The translations under genes were made by a program, and so were the position numbers. The notes beneath the pieces are model-generated. The model saw only the letters and a program-made list of their open reading frames with translations, had not been told where the DNA came from and did no database searches. A stretch of 63,197 nt of DNA from Dietzia massiliensis (lineage in GTDB: Bacteria; Actinomycetota; Actinomycetes; Mycobacteriales; Mycobacteriaceae): the NCBI RefSeq assembly GCF_018390595.1, contig NZ_JAHBAV010000017.1:1-63197 (forward strand), in the 5' to 3' direction. Positions 8,534 to 16,727 of the stretch are shown here, piece after piece; positions within the stretch are counted from its first letter, which is position 1; each line of letters starts with the position of its first letter.

Positions 8534-9280
8534 CTACGCCCGCTGCGGCTCCGCCAGCGACTCCGTCCTCCCGACGGCCGTGGCCGCCGCCGCTCGCTCC
8601 GCCAGGTCGACGCGCCACCACACCACGAACCCCCAGATGACGAACGCCGCGTACACGAGGTACAACGCCGCCGACGGGTAGTAGCCGGCCTTGAGCAGCA
8701 GCGGAACGCCCACGACGTCGACCGCGATCCACAACAGCCAGAACTCCGTCCAGCCGCGGGCCATGCCGTAGGTCGCGAGGATCGAGCCGGTGAAGATCCA
8801 CGCGTCCGCCCACGGGCCCCACGAGCCGAGCTGCGCGAAGATCCAGCCGAACAGCAGCGTGCCGACGAGAATCCCCACCACGAGCCCGGCCCTCTGACGG
8901 CCCGTCGCCCAGTGCGGTCGTACCGCGGGCGCGTCAGCGACGGGCCCACCGTGGGCGGCCGCCGCGGCAGCAGCGGTCGCGTTGGCCCGCCGCGTCCGCG
9001 ACCACTGCCACCAGCCGTACACGCCCACCGCGAGGAACATCACCTGCCGGCCGGCCTGGCCGTAGAGGTCGACGTCCTGCGGGGTGTGGAAGACGCCGCC
9101 GAGGAAGACGGTGAGCAGGGTGAGGTTGCCGACGATCCCCACCGGCCATGCCCAAACCACGCGGCGCATGCCACCGATCGCGGCGGCCAGGCCGAAGACG
9201 TTGCCGATGATCTCGCGCCACAGGATCGGGACTCCGCCGATCACCAGTTGCGCGTCGAGGAATTCCACGAGGAGGCTCAT
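8534..9280 (-). CDS. ribM: PnuC-family transporter, RibM-like (riboflavin uptake)
   Basis: 248-residue membrane protein of the PnuC family with about seven or eight hydrophobic segments and the conserved starts GNVFGLAAAIGG and YGWWQW. PnuC members take up nicotinamide riboside or, in the RibM/PnuX branch of Actinobacteria, riboflavin. The RFN element directly upstream argues for riboflavin, because FMN riboswitches are not otherwise linked to nicotinamide uptake. Ala-rich residues at about 100-110 link the two halves. The ATG at 9280 has ribosome site GAAAGGGG, which lies in a small GCCC/GGGC hairpin, so translational control by the riboswitch is plausible. Confidence 0.85.
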   Translation of the reverse strand: MSLLVEFLDAQLVIGGVPILWREIIGNVFGLAAAIGGMRRVVWAWPVGIVGNLTLLTVFLGGVFHTPQDVDLYGQAGRQVMFLAVGVYGWWQWSRTRRANATAAAAAAAHGGPVADAPAVRPHWATGRQRAGLVVGILVGTLLFGWIFAQLGSWGPWADAWIFTGSILATYGMARGWTEFWLLWIAVDVVGVPLLLKAGYYPSAALYLVYAAFVIWGFVVWWRVDLAERAAAATAVGRTESLAEPQRA

Positions 9281-9384
9281 CGTGTGCCCCTTTCACGGGC
9301 TCTACACTCCACGGCCCAGGGCTTGTGCCACGACGCCCGCCCGGCCACGACCGTCGCCGGCCGGGTCCGCATCGGGTGACGCGA

Positions 9385-9533
9385 GGTTCTCTTCCATCCG
9401 GACTATGACCGTCGGCCCCGGGATCACACCGGGTCTGCTGACCCCCGCGCGTGCGGGGCGCTCGCGGGCTCGCCGCCGACCATGGGGTCGATGACATCAC
9501 CGCCGGTGGGGAGTTTCACCCCGCCCTGAGAAC
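9385..9533 (-). promoter_or_regulatory. FMN riboswitch (RFN element)
   Basis: Read on the minus strand it starts with GTTCTCAGGGCGGGGTGAAA at 9533 and ends with GGATGGAAGAGAACC at 9385. The closing helix is GTTCTC/GAGAAC. Also present are the conserved pieces CACCGGCGGTGA, AGCCCGCGAGCG, GGGTCAGCAGACCCGGTG and GACGGTCATAGTCC, in RFN order. It lies 104 nt before the start of the PnuC-family gene and should lower its expression when FMN is abundant. Confidence 0.95.
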
Positions 9534-9591
9534 GTGTTCCCGTTGTACCCCTGTCCGGGGTCGCGCCGCAACCCGCGCGTCCGGCCGGGCG

Positions 9592-10089
9592 TCAGCCGAG
9601 GGTGAGCTGCCCGCCGGACTCGCTGACCGGCACGACGTCGAGCGGGCGCGGCGCGGGGGCGAGCGTGTTGCGGCCGTCGGTGGCGTCGTACTCGGCGCCG
9701 TGGAGCGGGCAGCGCAGCGTCATACCCTCGATCACCTGGACGACACCGCCCTGGTGGGTGCAGCGCGCGGAGTAGGCGACGAACTCACCCTCGGTGGGCT
9801 GGGCGACGATCACCGTCGAGTCGCCGGCCTTGAACTGCTTGGCCGTGCCGACGGGGATCTCGGCGGCCGGGACGGTGGTCGCGGGCACCGTGGTGGTCTG
9901 CTGCACGGTCGACGGCGGCTGCGCCGGCTCCGTCATCCCGCACGCGGAGGCGATGCCCGGCAGCAGGATGATCCCGGGCAGGGCGGCCAGCACGGCCCGG
10001 CGCTGGGTGCACGGGCCGACCCTGGTGGCCTGGCCGCTGGCGGCGGCACCGATCGGGGCGGGCGTGGCGGCGGAGAAGGGCTCGGACAT
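9592..10089 (-). CDS. Rieske [2Fe-2S] lipoprotein
   Basis: 165-residue small Rieske protein. The two cluster motifs are intact: CTHQGG and CPLHGAEYD. The N-terminus has a twin Arg (TQRRAVLAALPGI), a hydrophobic stretch and Cys in GIASACG, so it is probably exported (Tat or Sec) and may be lipid-anchored, although the -3 residue is not the usual Leu. A Pro/Thr/Val linker separates signal and domain. It belongs to the stand-alone arsenite-oxidase-like small Rieske group, and the electron partner is unknown. The ATG at 10089 has TACCAT seven bases upstream (leaderless-type). It is divergent from the aminotransferase. Confidence 0.85.
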   Translation of the reverse strand: MSEPFSAATPAPIGAAASGQATRVGPCTQRRAVLAALPGIILLPGIASACGMTEPAQPPSTVQQTTTVPATTVPAAEIPVGTAKQFKAGDSTVIVAQPTEGEFVAYSARCTHQGGVVQVIEGMTLRCPLHGAEYDATDGRNTLAPAPRPLDVVPVSESGGQLTLG

Positions 10090-10150
10090 GCCGCCCATGG
10101 TAGGCCCGGCCCGGGACCACCGCCCCCGCCGGGACACCTAGGCTTCCCCC

Positions 10151-11311
10151 ATGACGGTCCGCAGACTCGCGCCCCACGCCACGACGATCTTCACCGAGGT
10201 CTCACGCCTGGCCACGCAGTTCGACGCGATCAACCTGGGACAGGGGTTCCCGGACACGGACGGGCCGGAGTCGATGATCGAGGCGGCGGTGCGCGCCCTG
10301 CGCGACGGCCACAACCAGTACCCGCCCGGCATGGGGATCCCCGAGCTGCGTCATGCGATCGTCGCCGACGAGACCGCGCGCACCGGTCTGGTGCACGATC
10401 CGGACACCGAGACGTTGGTGACGGTCGGCGCGACGGAGGCCATCGCCGCCGCGGTGGTGGGCCTGGTGGAGAACGACGACGAGGTGGTCGTCATCGAGCC
10501 GTATTACGACTCCTACGTAGCCGCGGTGGCGATGGCCGGCGCCACCCGTCGCGCCGCGCGGTTGGTCCGCTCGGGCGGCCATATCCGACTCGACGTGGAC
10601 TCGCTGCGGGACGCGTTCTCACCGCGGACGCGGGCCGTGCTGGTCAACACGCCGCACAATCCCACGGGCGCCGTGCTGCCGCGGGAGGACCTCGAGGAGA
10701 TCGCGGCCCTGTGCCACGAGTTCGACGCGATCGCGATCTCCGACGAGGTGTACTCCCACCTCACCTACGACGGGGTCGAACACGTCTCGATCGCCACGCT
10801 GCCCGGGATGGCGGAGCGGACGCTGCGGATCTCCAGCGCGGGGAAGCTGCTCAACTGCACGGGCTGGAAGATCGGGTGGCTCACCGGGCCGGCGGACCTC
10901 GTCGAAGGGGCGCGGACCGCGCGGCAGTACATGAGCTTCACCGTCGCCTCGCCGCTGCAGCCGGCCGTCGCGCACGCCCTGCGCCACGAGCAGGAGTGGA
11001 TCGCGACGCTGCGGGAGGACATGCAGACCCGGCGGGACGAGCTGGCGGGGATCCTCACGGGGGTCGGGTTCGACCTCGTCGTCGCACAGGGCACGTACTT
11101 TCTGACCGCCGATCCCGGCCCGCTCGGGGTGACCGACGCGGCGGCGTGGTGCCTCGAGCTCCCGGAGAAGGTCGGGGTGGCGGCGGTGCCGTTCGCGCCG
11201 TTCACCGACGCGTTCACCGACGACTGGTCGCACCTGGTGCGGTTCGCGTTCTGCAAGCGGCCCGAGGTGCTCGCCGAGGCCGGGCGGCGGTTGCAGGCCC
11301 TGGTGCGCTGA
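10151..11311 (+). CDS. dapC: PLP-dependent aminotransferase (DapC-like)
   Basis: 386-residue fold-type I aminotransferase. Visible: NTPHNPTG (166-173), ISDEVY (196-201), PLP-binding Lys232 in SSAGKLLNCTGWKIGW, and the substrate-carboxylate Arg in VRFAFCK. Closest in layout to Rv0858c, assigned as N-succinyldiaminopimelate aminotransferase, but the same subfamily includes kynurenine and methionine aminotransferases, so the symbol is provisional. TAGGCT ends six bases before the ATG (leaderless-type). It is not beside other lysine genes; dapA lies 48 kb away in this window. Confidence 0.82.
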   Translation: MTVRRLAPHATTIFTEVSRLATQFDAINLGQGFPDTDGPESMIEAAVRALRDGHNQYPPGMGIPELRHAIVADETARTGLVHDPDTETLVTVGATEAIAAAVVGLVENDDEVVVIEPYYDSYVAAVAMAGATRRAARLVRSGGHIRLDVDSLRDAFSPRTRAVLVNTPHNPTGAVLPREDLEEIAALCHEFDAIAISDEVYSHLTYDGVEHVSIATLPGMAERTLRISSAGKLLNCTGWKIGWLTGPADLVEGARTARQYMSFTVASPLQPAVAHALRHEQEWIATLREDMQTRRDELAGILTGVGFDLVVAQGTYFLTADPGPLGVTDAAAWCLELPEKVGVAAVPFAPFTDAFTDDWSHLVRFAFCKRPEVLAEAGRRLQALVR

Positions 11312-11374
11312 CGCCGCCCGACCCCACCCGGCCTGCCCCGGACAGCCCCCTGGCCCGCCCCGATGCGGGTCGGG

Positions 11375-12349
11375 TCAGCGGCCGGTGGTGAGGACGATCT
11401 TGCCGACGGCGCCGCGGCCGTCCATGAGCTCGAGCGCCTCGGAGGCCTTCTCGAGCGGGAACTCTGCGCCGACGAGCGGGTCGAGTCTGCCGGCGGCCAG
11501 CAGCGGCTCGACCTCGGCCCACTGCTTCTGCAGGTAACCGGGGTTCGACATCCAGTACTCGCCCCAGCCGACGCCGACCGCGCTCTTGTCGCCCAGCAGC
11601 AGGCGGTTGACCTTGACCGTGGGGATCTCCCCGGCCGTGAAGCCGATGACGAGGATCCGTCCCTCCTGGCCCAGCGCGCGGATGGAGTCGGTGAACCGGT
11701 CGCCGCCCACGGGGTCGACGACGATGTCGACGCCCTTGCCGCCCGTGCGCTCCTTCGCGGCGTCCTTGAATCCCTCGGGTGCGATGACGTCGGTCGCGCC
11801 GGCCTTCCGCGCGAGCTCCCGCTTCTCCTCGGTGGAGGCCACGGCGATGACGCGGGCCCCCAGGGCGGTGGCGAACTGGGTGGCGGCGATGCCGATCCCG
11901 CCGCCCGCGCCGTGCACGAGCACCGTCTCACCCGGCTGCAGTCGACCGCGGTGGGCCAGCGCGAAGTGGACGGTGAGCACGTTCATCGGGATCGACGCGC
12001 CCTGGACGAAGCTGAGGTTCTCCGGCAGGTGGAACACCTGGGACGGCTCGGTCGCCACGACCTCGGCGAAGCCACCCAGGCCGGGGAAGGCAAACACGCG
12101 GTCCCCCGCGGCGAATCCCGATCCCTCGGGCGCGGACCGCACCACGCCCGCGACCTCCGATCCCGGGATGAAGGGCAGAGGCGGAGAGATCTGGTACCTG
12201 CCACGGGTCTGGAGAACCTCGGGGAACGTCACGCCGGCGGCGTGGACGTCGATCAGGACCGCGCCGGGCTCCGGCTCGGGGAGATCGACCACCTCGAGGG
12301 CGGCAGGACCGTCATGGCTGGAGATGTGGATGGCACGCATGCGGTCCAT
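11375..12349 (-). CDS. NADPH:quinone oxidoreductase-type MDR protein
   Basis: 324 residues, medium-chain dehydrogenase/reductase without the zinc ligands of alcohol dehydrogenases. GroES-like N-terminal half (about 1-120, with GSEVAGVV) followed by a Rossmann half with VHGAGGGIGIAATQ. It is expected to reduce quinones or enoyl compounds with NADPH. The frame continues upstream, but the conserved protein begins at MRAIHISS. I chose the ATG at 12349 (three codons earlier); the ATG at 12340 is equally possible. Convergent with the aminotransferase. Confidence 0.87.
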   Translation of the reverse strand: MDRMRAIHISSHDGPAALEVVDLPEPEPGAVLIDVHAAGVTFPEVLQTRGRYQISPPLPFIPGSEVAGVVRSAPEGSGFAAGDRVFAFPGLGGFAEVVATEPSQVFHLPENLSFVQGASIPMNVLTVHFALAHRGRLQPGETVLVHGAGGGIGIAATQFATALGARVIAVASTEEKRELARKAGATDVIAPEGFKDAAKERTGGKGVDIVVDPVGGDRFTDSIRALGQEGRILVIGFTAGEIPTVKVNRLLLGDKSAVGVGWGEYWMSNPGYLQKQWAEVEPLLAAGRLDPLVGAEFPLEKASEALELMDGRGAVGKIVLTTGR

Positions 12350-12407
12350 GGTGTCAGCCCGCCCCCGCGCGCGTGCCCCGCTCGGCTCAGCCGACGCGCG
12401 TGGCGGT

Positions 12408-12845
12408 TCAGCCGACGCGCGCGCTCTCCGCCGCACGGCGATGGCGGCGCCGGCGGAGCAGGTGCAGGACCAGCCCGACCGCGACCAGCACCTGGCCCAC
12501 CTGGAACGCCAGCGCCATGATGATGAACTCCCGACCGAACGCGGTGGGCGAGATCAGCAGCGCCGCGCAGATGCCCAGTAGCACGACCGTGACGAGCTGA
12601 CCGCCCGCGAGGAACCGCCTCGGCAACGTGGTGAGCTGACGACGGAGTCCCATCAGCAGCGAGTTGAGCGCCACCAACAGGCACACCGGTACGCCGATCT
12701 GCGCCGGGAACAGGAACAGCACCACGAACAACGGGTGCGAGTTGAGCGTGACGGTGTCGGTGATGATGTACTGCGGGACGCTCCACGACGCGGTGAGCAG
12801 TGCGCAGATCACGGTGATCCACGAACCGCCCACGAGGATCCTCAC
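12408..12845 (-). CDS. small four-helix membrane protein, unknown
   Basis: 145 residues with four predicted membrane segments (about 6-30, 40-62, 78-100, 108-128) and a basic Arg/His-rich C-terminal tail. I do not recognise the family. The start is GTG at 12845, 20 bp after the stop of the NAD(P)-binding protein upstream, so the two probably share a transcript. No charged residues within helices suggest a channel or enzyme. Confidence 0.7.
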   Translation of the reverse strand: MRILVGGSWITVICALLTASWSVPQYIITDTVTLNSHPLFVVLFLFPAQIGVPVCLLVALNSLLMGLRRQLTTLPRRFLAGGQLVTVVLLGICAALLISPTAFGREFIIMALAFQVGQVLVAVGLVLHLLRRRRHRRAAESARVG

Positions 12846-12865
12846 CCGGTGAGGATAACCCGGCG

Positions 12866-13528
12866 TCAGTCCCTCGTCAGGGCCTCGCCGATCGGGGTGT
12901 CCCCGTCGGAGAACTCGATGGTGCGGCGGACGGTGTCGGGCCGACGCAGGACGGCCGCGATGACCTCGGCGACCGCGTCCCGACTGGTCGCCCGGTCCTC
13001 GCGCTTGTCCGCGCCCAGCGCGATCGTCTCGCCGCCGGGCTCGTCGGTCAGCGCCCCGGGTCCCAGAATGGTCCACTGCAGATCGGACTCGCGCAGGTGG
13101 GCGTCTGCCGCCGCCTTGGCCTCGGCGTACGGGAAGAACGCGTTGTCCTCCGGCACGCCGTGATCGGGCCCGGCGCCGTCGTAGGACACCATGACGTAGC
13201 GCTCCACGCCCTCGGCGACGCTCGCGTCCATCGAGCGGATCGCCGCGTCGCGGTCGACCGCGTAGGTGCGGTCGGGATTGCCGCCGCCGGCGCCGGCGGA
13301 CCAGACGACGGAGCCGCTGCCCCGGACGACCTCGCGGAGGCCCTCGACGTCGAGCTTCTCGACGTCCGCCACGACGGGGGTGGCGCCCGCCGCCCGGATG
13401 TCGTCGGCGTGGTCCGGGTTGCGGATCACCGAGCGCACCTCCGCGCCCGCGTCCGACAGGATCCGGGCGGCGCGGAGGGCGACCTTGCCGTGGCCGCCGA
13501 TGATGGTCACTGGTCGATCGATACTCAT
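12866..13528 (-). CDS. NAD(P)-binding atypical SDR protein
   Basis: 220 residues. The dinucleotide-binding start VTIIGGHGKVALRAARIL (residues 7-24) and the pattern YVMVSYDGAG then PYAEAKAAADAHL match the NAD(P)H-binding (NmrA/YwnB-like) atypical SDR group. These often act as redox sensors or reductases of uncertain substrate. A strong ribosome site (GGAGG) precedes the ATG. It appears to be co-transcribed with the small membrane protein downstream. Confidence 0.85.
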   Translation of the reverse strand: MSIDRPVTIIGGHGKVALRAARILSDAGAEVRSVIRNPDHADDIRAAGATPVVADVEKLDVEGLREVVRGSGSVVWSAGAGGGNPDRTYAVDRDAAIRSMDASVAEGVERYVMVSYDGAGPDHGVPEDNAFFPYAEAKAAADAHLRESDLQWTILGPGALTDEPGGETIALGADKREDRATSRDAVAEVIAAVLRRPDTVRRTIEFSDGDTPIGEALTRD

Positions 13529-13727
13529 GGCCTCCGTTGTACTCCTCCGTCCGCGTCCCCGCCGACCGTCTCTGGAGCGAGCGCGCGGACCCGGCGGCGG
13601 TCACAACTCCACAACAGTTGGGTCGCCGGCCCGTCTGGGATTGGCTCCGTGTCGGACCCGGAGTGCATCATGTCGACATAAGCCGTGATTCACCGGCTCC
13701 CCCACGCTTTCGCTTCGGAGTTGCTGC

Positions 13728-14990
13728 ATGTCCGTGTCCAGGTCTGGAACCCCCTCTCTTCCGGCGGTTGCGGGCCCCCTCGCCCTGCTCGCCGGACTGC
13801 TCGCGCTGATCCTCATCGTCGCCGGGTGCACCATCCCGGTATCGACCGGCTCCGCCGGGGAGACGACCCCCACCGAGCCCACCGCGCAGGCGCCCGCCCC
13901 GGCGACTCTGGAGGTCGTCCCGGCCAACGGCGCCACGGACGTCGCCGTGGTCGACGGCGTCCGGGCCACCGTCGAGAACGGCACCATCACGAACGCCGTG
14001 CTCACCAACGACGCCGGCAAGCAGATCGAGGGCGAGCTCTCCCGCGACGGATCGGAGTGGAAGCCGGCCGTCACGCTCGGGTTCGGGCGCACCTACACCC
14101 TGGAGATCACCTACGAGGGCACGGTCGGCGGGCCGCGGACCGACACCCGGACCTTCAGCATGGCCGACCCAGCGGCCGTCGTGACGCCCACCCTGAGGAC
14201 GACCGGCGGCGGCCCGCTGGAGTCGGACCGTGAATACGGAGTCGGGATCGTCATCGTGGCCGATTTCGATCAGCCCATCGCGGACCGCGATGAAGCTGAG
14301 AAGTACATGAAGGTCACCACCTCGCCCGCGGTGCAGGGCAACTGGTTCTGGGTCGACGACTCCTCGGCACACTGGCGTCCGAAGGACTACTACGAGACCG
14401 GCACCCGGGTGCGGGTCGAACTCGACACCGAGGGTCGCGACCTCGGCGGCGACCAGTGGGGTGGCGCCGGAGCGGAGGCCGACTTCACCATCGGCGACCG
14501 CCGCATCGCGATCGCCGACGACGCGACCAAAACGGTCTCCGTGTACCGCAACGGCGAACTGCTCAAGACCATGCCCACCTCCATGGGCAAGGGCGGCTGG
14601 GCCACGTACGGCGGCGTGACCATGCACTTCTGGACCCAGCCGGGGACCTACACCGTCCTGGACAAGTCCAGCTCGGTGTTGATGGACTCCACGACCTACG
14701 GCCTGCCCCTGTCCGCCGGCTACCGGGTCACCGTCGACCACGGCGTGCGCATCTCCAACGACGGGATCTACTTCCACGCCCTGGAGTCGTCGATGTGGGC
14801 ACAGGGCAACACCAACACCTCACACGGCTGCCTCAACCTCTCGCCCGCGGACGCGAAGTGGTACTTCGACCAGGCGGTCACCGGGGACGTCGTCGAGGTC
14901 CGCGGCACCGGCGGGCCCGAGCTGGAGATCTGGCAGAACGGTGACTGGTCCGTGCCGTGGGAGGTCTGGCAGACCGGCTCGGCCGACTGA
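13728..14990 (+). CDS. L,D-transpeptidase lipoprotein (LdtMt2-like)
   Basis: 420 residues. It makes 3-3 peptidoglycan crosslinks. Order: lipoprotein signal with lipobox IVAGC (lipid Cys34), Thr/Pro linker, two Ig-like domains (about 60-150 and 155-255) and a YkuD catalytic domain (about 260-395) with HALESS upstream of SHGCLNLSP, catalytic Cys368 and His366. A C-terminal Trp-rich tail (about 397-420) matches the clamp of mycobacterial Ldt enzymes. Domain count and length match LdtMt2 (408 residues). The ribosome site GGAG is nine bases before the ATG. Acts in the periplasm-like space on the outer face of the membrane. Confidence 0.92.
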   Translation: MSVSRSGTPSLPAVAGPLALLAGLLALILIVAGCTIPVSTGSAGETTPTEPTAQAPAPATLEVVPANGATDVAVVDGVRATVENGTITNAVLTNDAGKQIEGELSRDGSEWKPAVTLGFGRTYTLEITYEGTVGGPRTDTRTFSMADPAAVVTPTLRTTGGGPLESDREYGVGIVIVADFDQPIADRDEAEKYMKVTTSPAVQGNWFWVDDSSAHWRPKDYYETGTRVRVELDTEGRDLGGDQWGGAGAEADFTIGDRRIAIADDATKTVSVYRNGELLKTMPTSMGKGGWATYGGVTMHFWTQPGTYTVLDKSSSVLMDSTTYGLPLSAGYRVTVDHGVRISNDGIYFHALESSMWAQGNTNTSHGCLNLSPADAKWYFDQAVTGDVVEVRGTGGPELEIWQNGDWSVPWEVWQTGSAD

Positions 14991-15027
14991 ACACCGCCGT
15001 CCCGGCCGCCTCCTGATACGAGGTGCG

Positions 15028-16502
15028 TCAGCGCACGCCCATCATGTTCTTGCGGATCCACGGCGACAGCGCGGCGATGATCCCGGCCAGGACGATCGAC
15101 GCGACGCCGAGCACCAGGAAGTAGTTGCGCTCGGCCCCGGCGTCGTTCGGGTCGTAGTACCCCGCGAGCACGCCGGACAGCGCACTGCCGATGGAGACGC
15201 TGAGGAAGAACAGCGCGACCATCTGCGTCTTGAACGCCTCCGGCGCGAGCTTGGTCGACAGCGACTGCCCGACCGGGGAGAGCAGCAGCTCGGCCATGGT
15301 GAACAGGAACAGGATCCCGACGATGCCGAGCAGCGGGGTCGCGACGCTGCCGACGAAGAACAGGAACACCAGGTAGGCGATGCCCATGATGAGGTTCGCG
15401 AGCGCGAACTTGATCGGGCTGGAGGGCTGACGGCTACCGAGCTTCACCCACAGGGTCGCGAAGACCGCGGCAAAGATGATGATGAAGAGCGGGTTGATGG
15501 ACTGGACCCAGCTCGCCGGCATCTCCCAGCCGCCCAGGTTGCGGTCTAGACGCTGGTCCGAGTAGATCGCGATCACCGTGAACTGCTGCTGGAACAGCGC
15601 CCAGAACGCCACGGACGCGACGAACATCGGGATGAAAGAGACGACCCGGCTCCGCTCGTCGGGCTGCGTCTTGGGGCTGGTGATCAGCAGCGCGAACAGT
15701 GCGACGGCGCCGACCACGGCGATCGCGGTGACGATGTCCGCCAGGGACTCCAGCGGAATGAGGCCCAAGGCCAGCGCTGCCGCGACGAGCACCACCACGA
15801 CCACGCCGATGACCAGTGCGCGGACCCGCTGCGGCCGCGGGAGCGGGTCGGGCACGACCGCCCCGACGCCCTTGAGCGTGGCACCACGCATCGCGACGTA
15901 CTGGATGAGGCCGATCGCCATGCCCGCCGCCGCGGCACCGAAGCCCCAGTGGAAGCCGTGGACGTCCCACAGTGCCCCGGTGATCAGCGGGCCGGTGAGG
16001 CCGCCGATGTTCACCGCCATGTAGTAGATCGAGAACGCCGCGTCGCGCCGGTCGTCCGTCCGCCGGTACATGTCGCCGACCACCGTCGACGTGGTGGCCT
16101 TGAGGGTGCCGGCGCCGACGCCCACGAACACGAGGCCGATCCCCAGCCCGATGGGGCCCGGCACGACGGCCAGGGACAGGTGGCCGAGCATGATGAGTAC
16201 GGCCGCCCCGAACAGGGTCCGTTCCGCACCGAAGATGCGGTCCGAGATCCAGCCGCCGAGGATCGCGGAGGCGTAGACCAGACCGCCGTAGGCACCGACG
16301 ATCGACGCCGCGATCTGCTCGGAGTACCCGAGTCCGCCGTCCCCGACCGCGTAGTAGATGTAGTACGCCAGCAGGCCCTGCATGCCGTAGAAGCTGAACC
16401 GCTCCACAGTTCGATGCCCGACAGGTTCGCCAATCCGAGTGGATGGCCGAAGAACCTGCGGTCCGTATCGGCGAGAGCCACCTCGGCATTCCGAGTTGTC
16501 AT
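15028..16502 (-). pseudogene. POT/PTR-family peptide transporter with a one-base frameshift near the N-terminus
   Basis: Proton-coupled di/tripeptide transporter of the major facilitator superfamily. From 16502 the frame reads MTTRNAEVALADTDRRFFGH and then LANLSGIELW. At 16404-16405 it loses register, and the rest (ERFSFYGMQGLLAYYIYY onward, about 458 residues with 12-14 helices) lies in another frame. The family motif GIELWERFSFYGM is restored by adding one G (TGGAG to TGGGAG), and 1475 nt is 3n+2. It is either a sequencing error, a recent pseudogene, or a gene now starting at the in-frame GTG at 16407, which lacks the first 32 residues. The stop converges with the L,D-transpeptidase gene. 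Confidence 0.85.
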
Positions 16503-16529
16503 GACGGACAGTGTTACTCCTGCTTTTCC

Positions 16530-16727
16530 TGCGGGACAAACACTGCCGTCGATCTCGCCCCACAGGTGGGAGTCGACATTTCCCACCCGGGACAGGACAA
16601 TCGGAGGAATCAACCCTCGGGCGACCGGCCCGGGGTGCAACCCGATGAGCGCAGGAGCACCTCCAGTGAGCCGAGCCGACACCCCGGCCCGATCTACCAG
16701 CCCCCTTCACGGAAGGGGGCACACCGG
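16530..16727 (+). promoter_or_regulatory. structured leader with ribosome-site hairpin before the CNNM/CorC pair
   Basis: Three hairpins are visible: GGTGGGA/TCCCACC (16565-16571 with 16581-16587), CCGGGGTG/CACCCCGG (16630-16637 with 16680-16687, enclosing about 42 nt) and a perfect 8-bp stem CCCCCTTC/GAAGGGGG with an ACG loop (16701-16719). The last stem contains the whole Shine-Dalgarno of the following gene, eight bases from its ATG. It does not match the M-box, yybP-ykoY or ydaO elements that I know. A metal- or metabolite-sensing role is inference. Confidence 0.55.

Noticed and set aside
16530..16727. Known metal or c-di-AMP riboswitch (M-box, yybP-ykoY, ydaO) before the CNNM pair
   Set aside because: The conserved sequence blocks of these classes are not present. 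Only generic structure is seen, so it is left as an unassigned leader.
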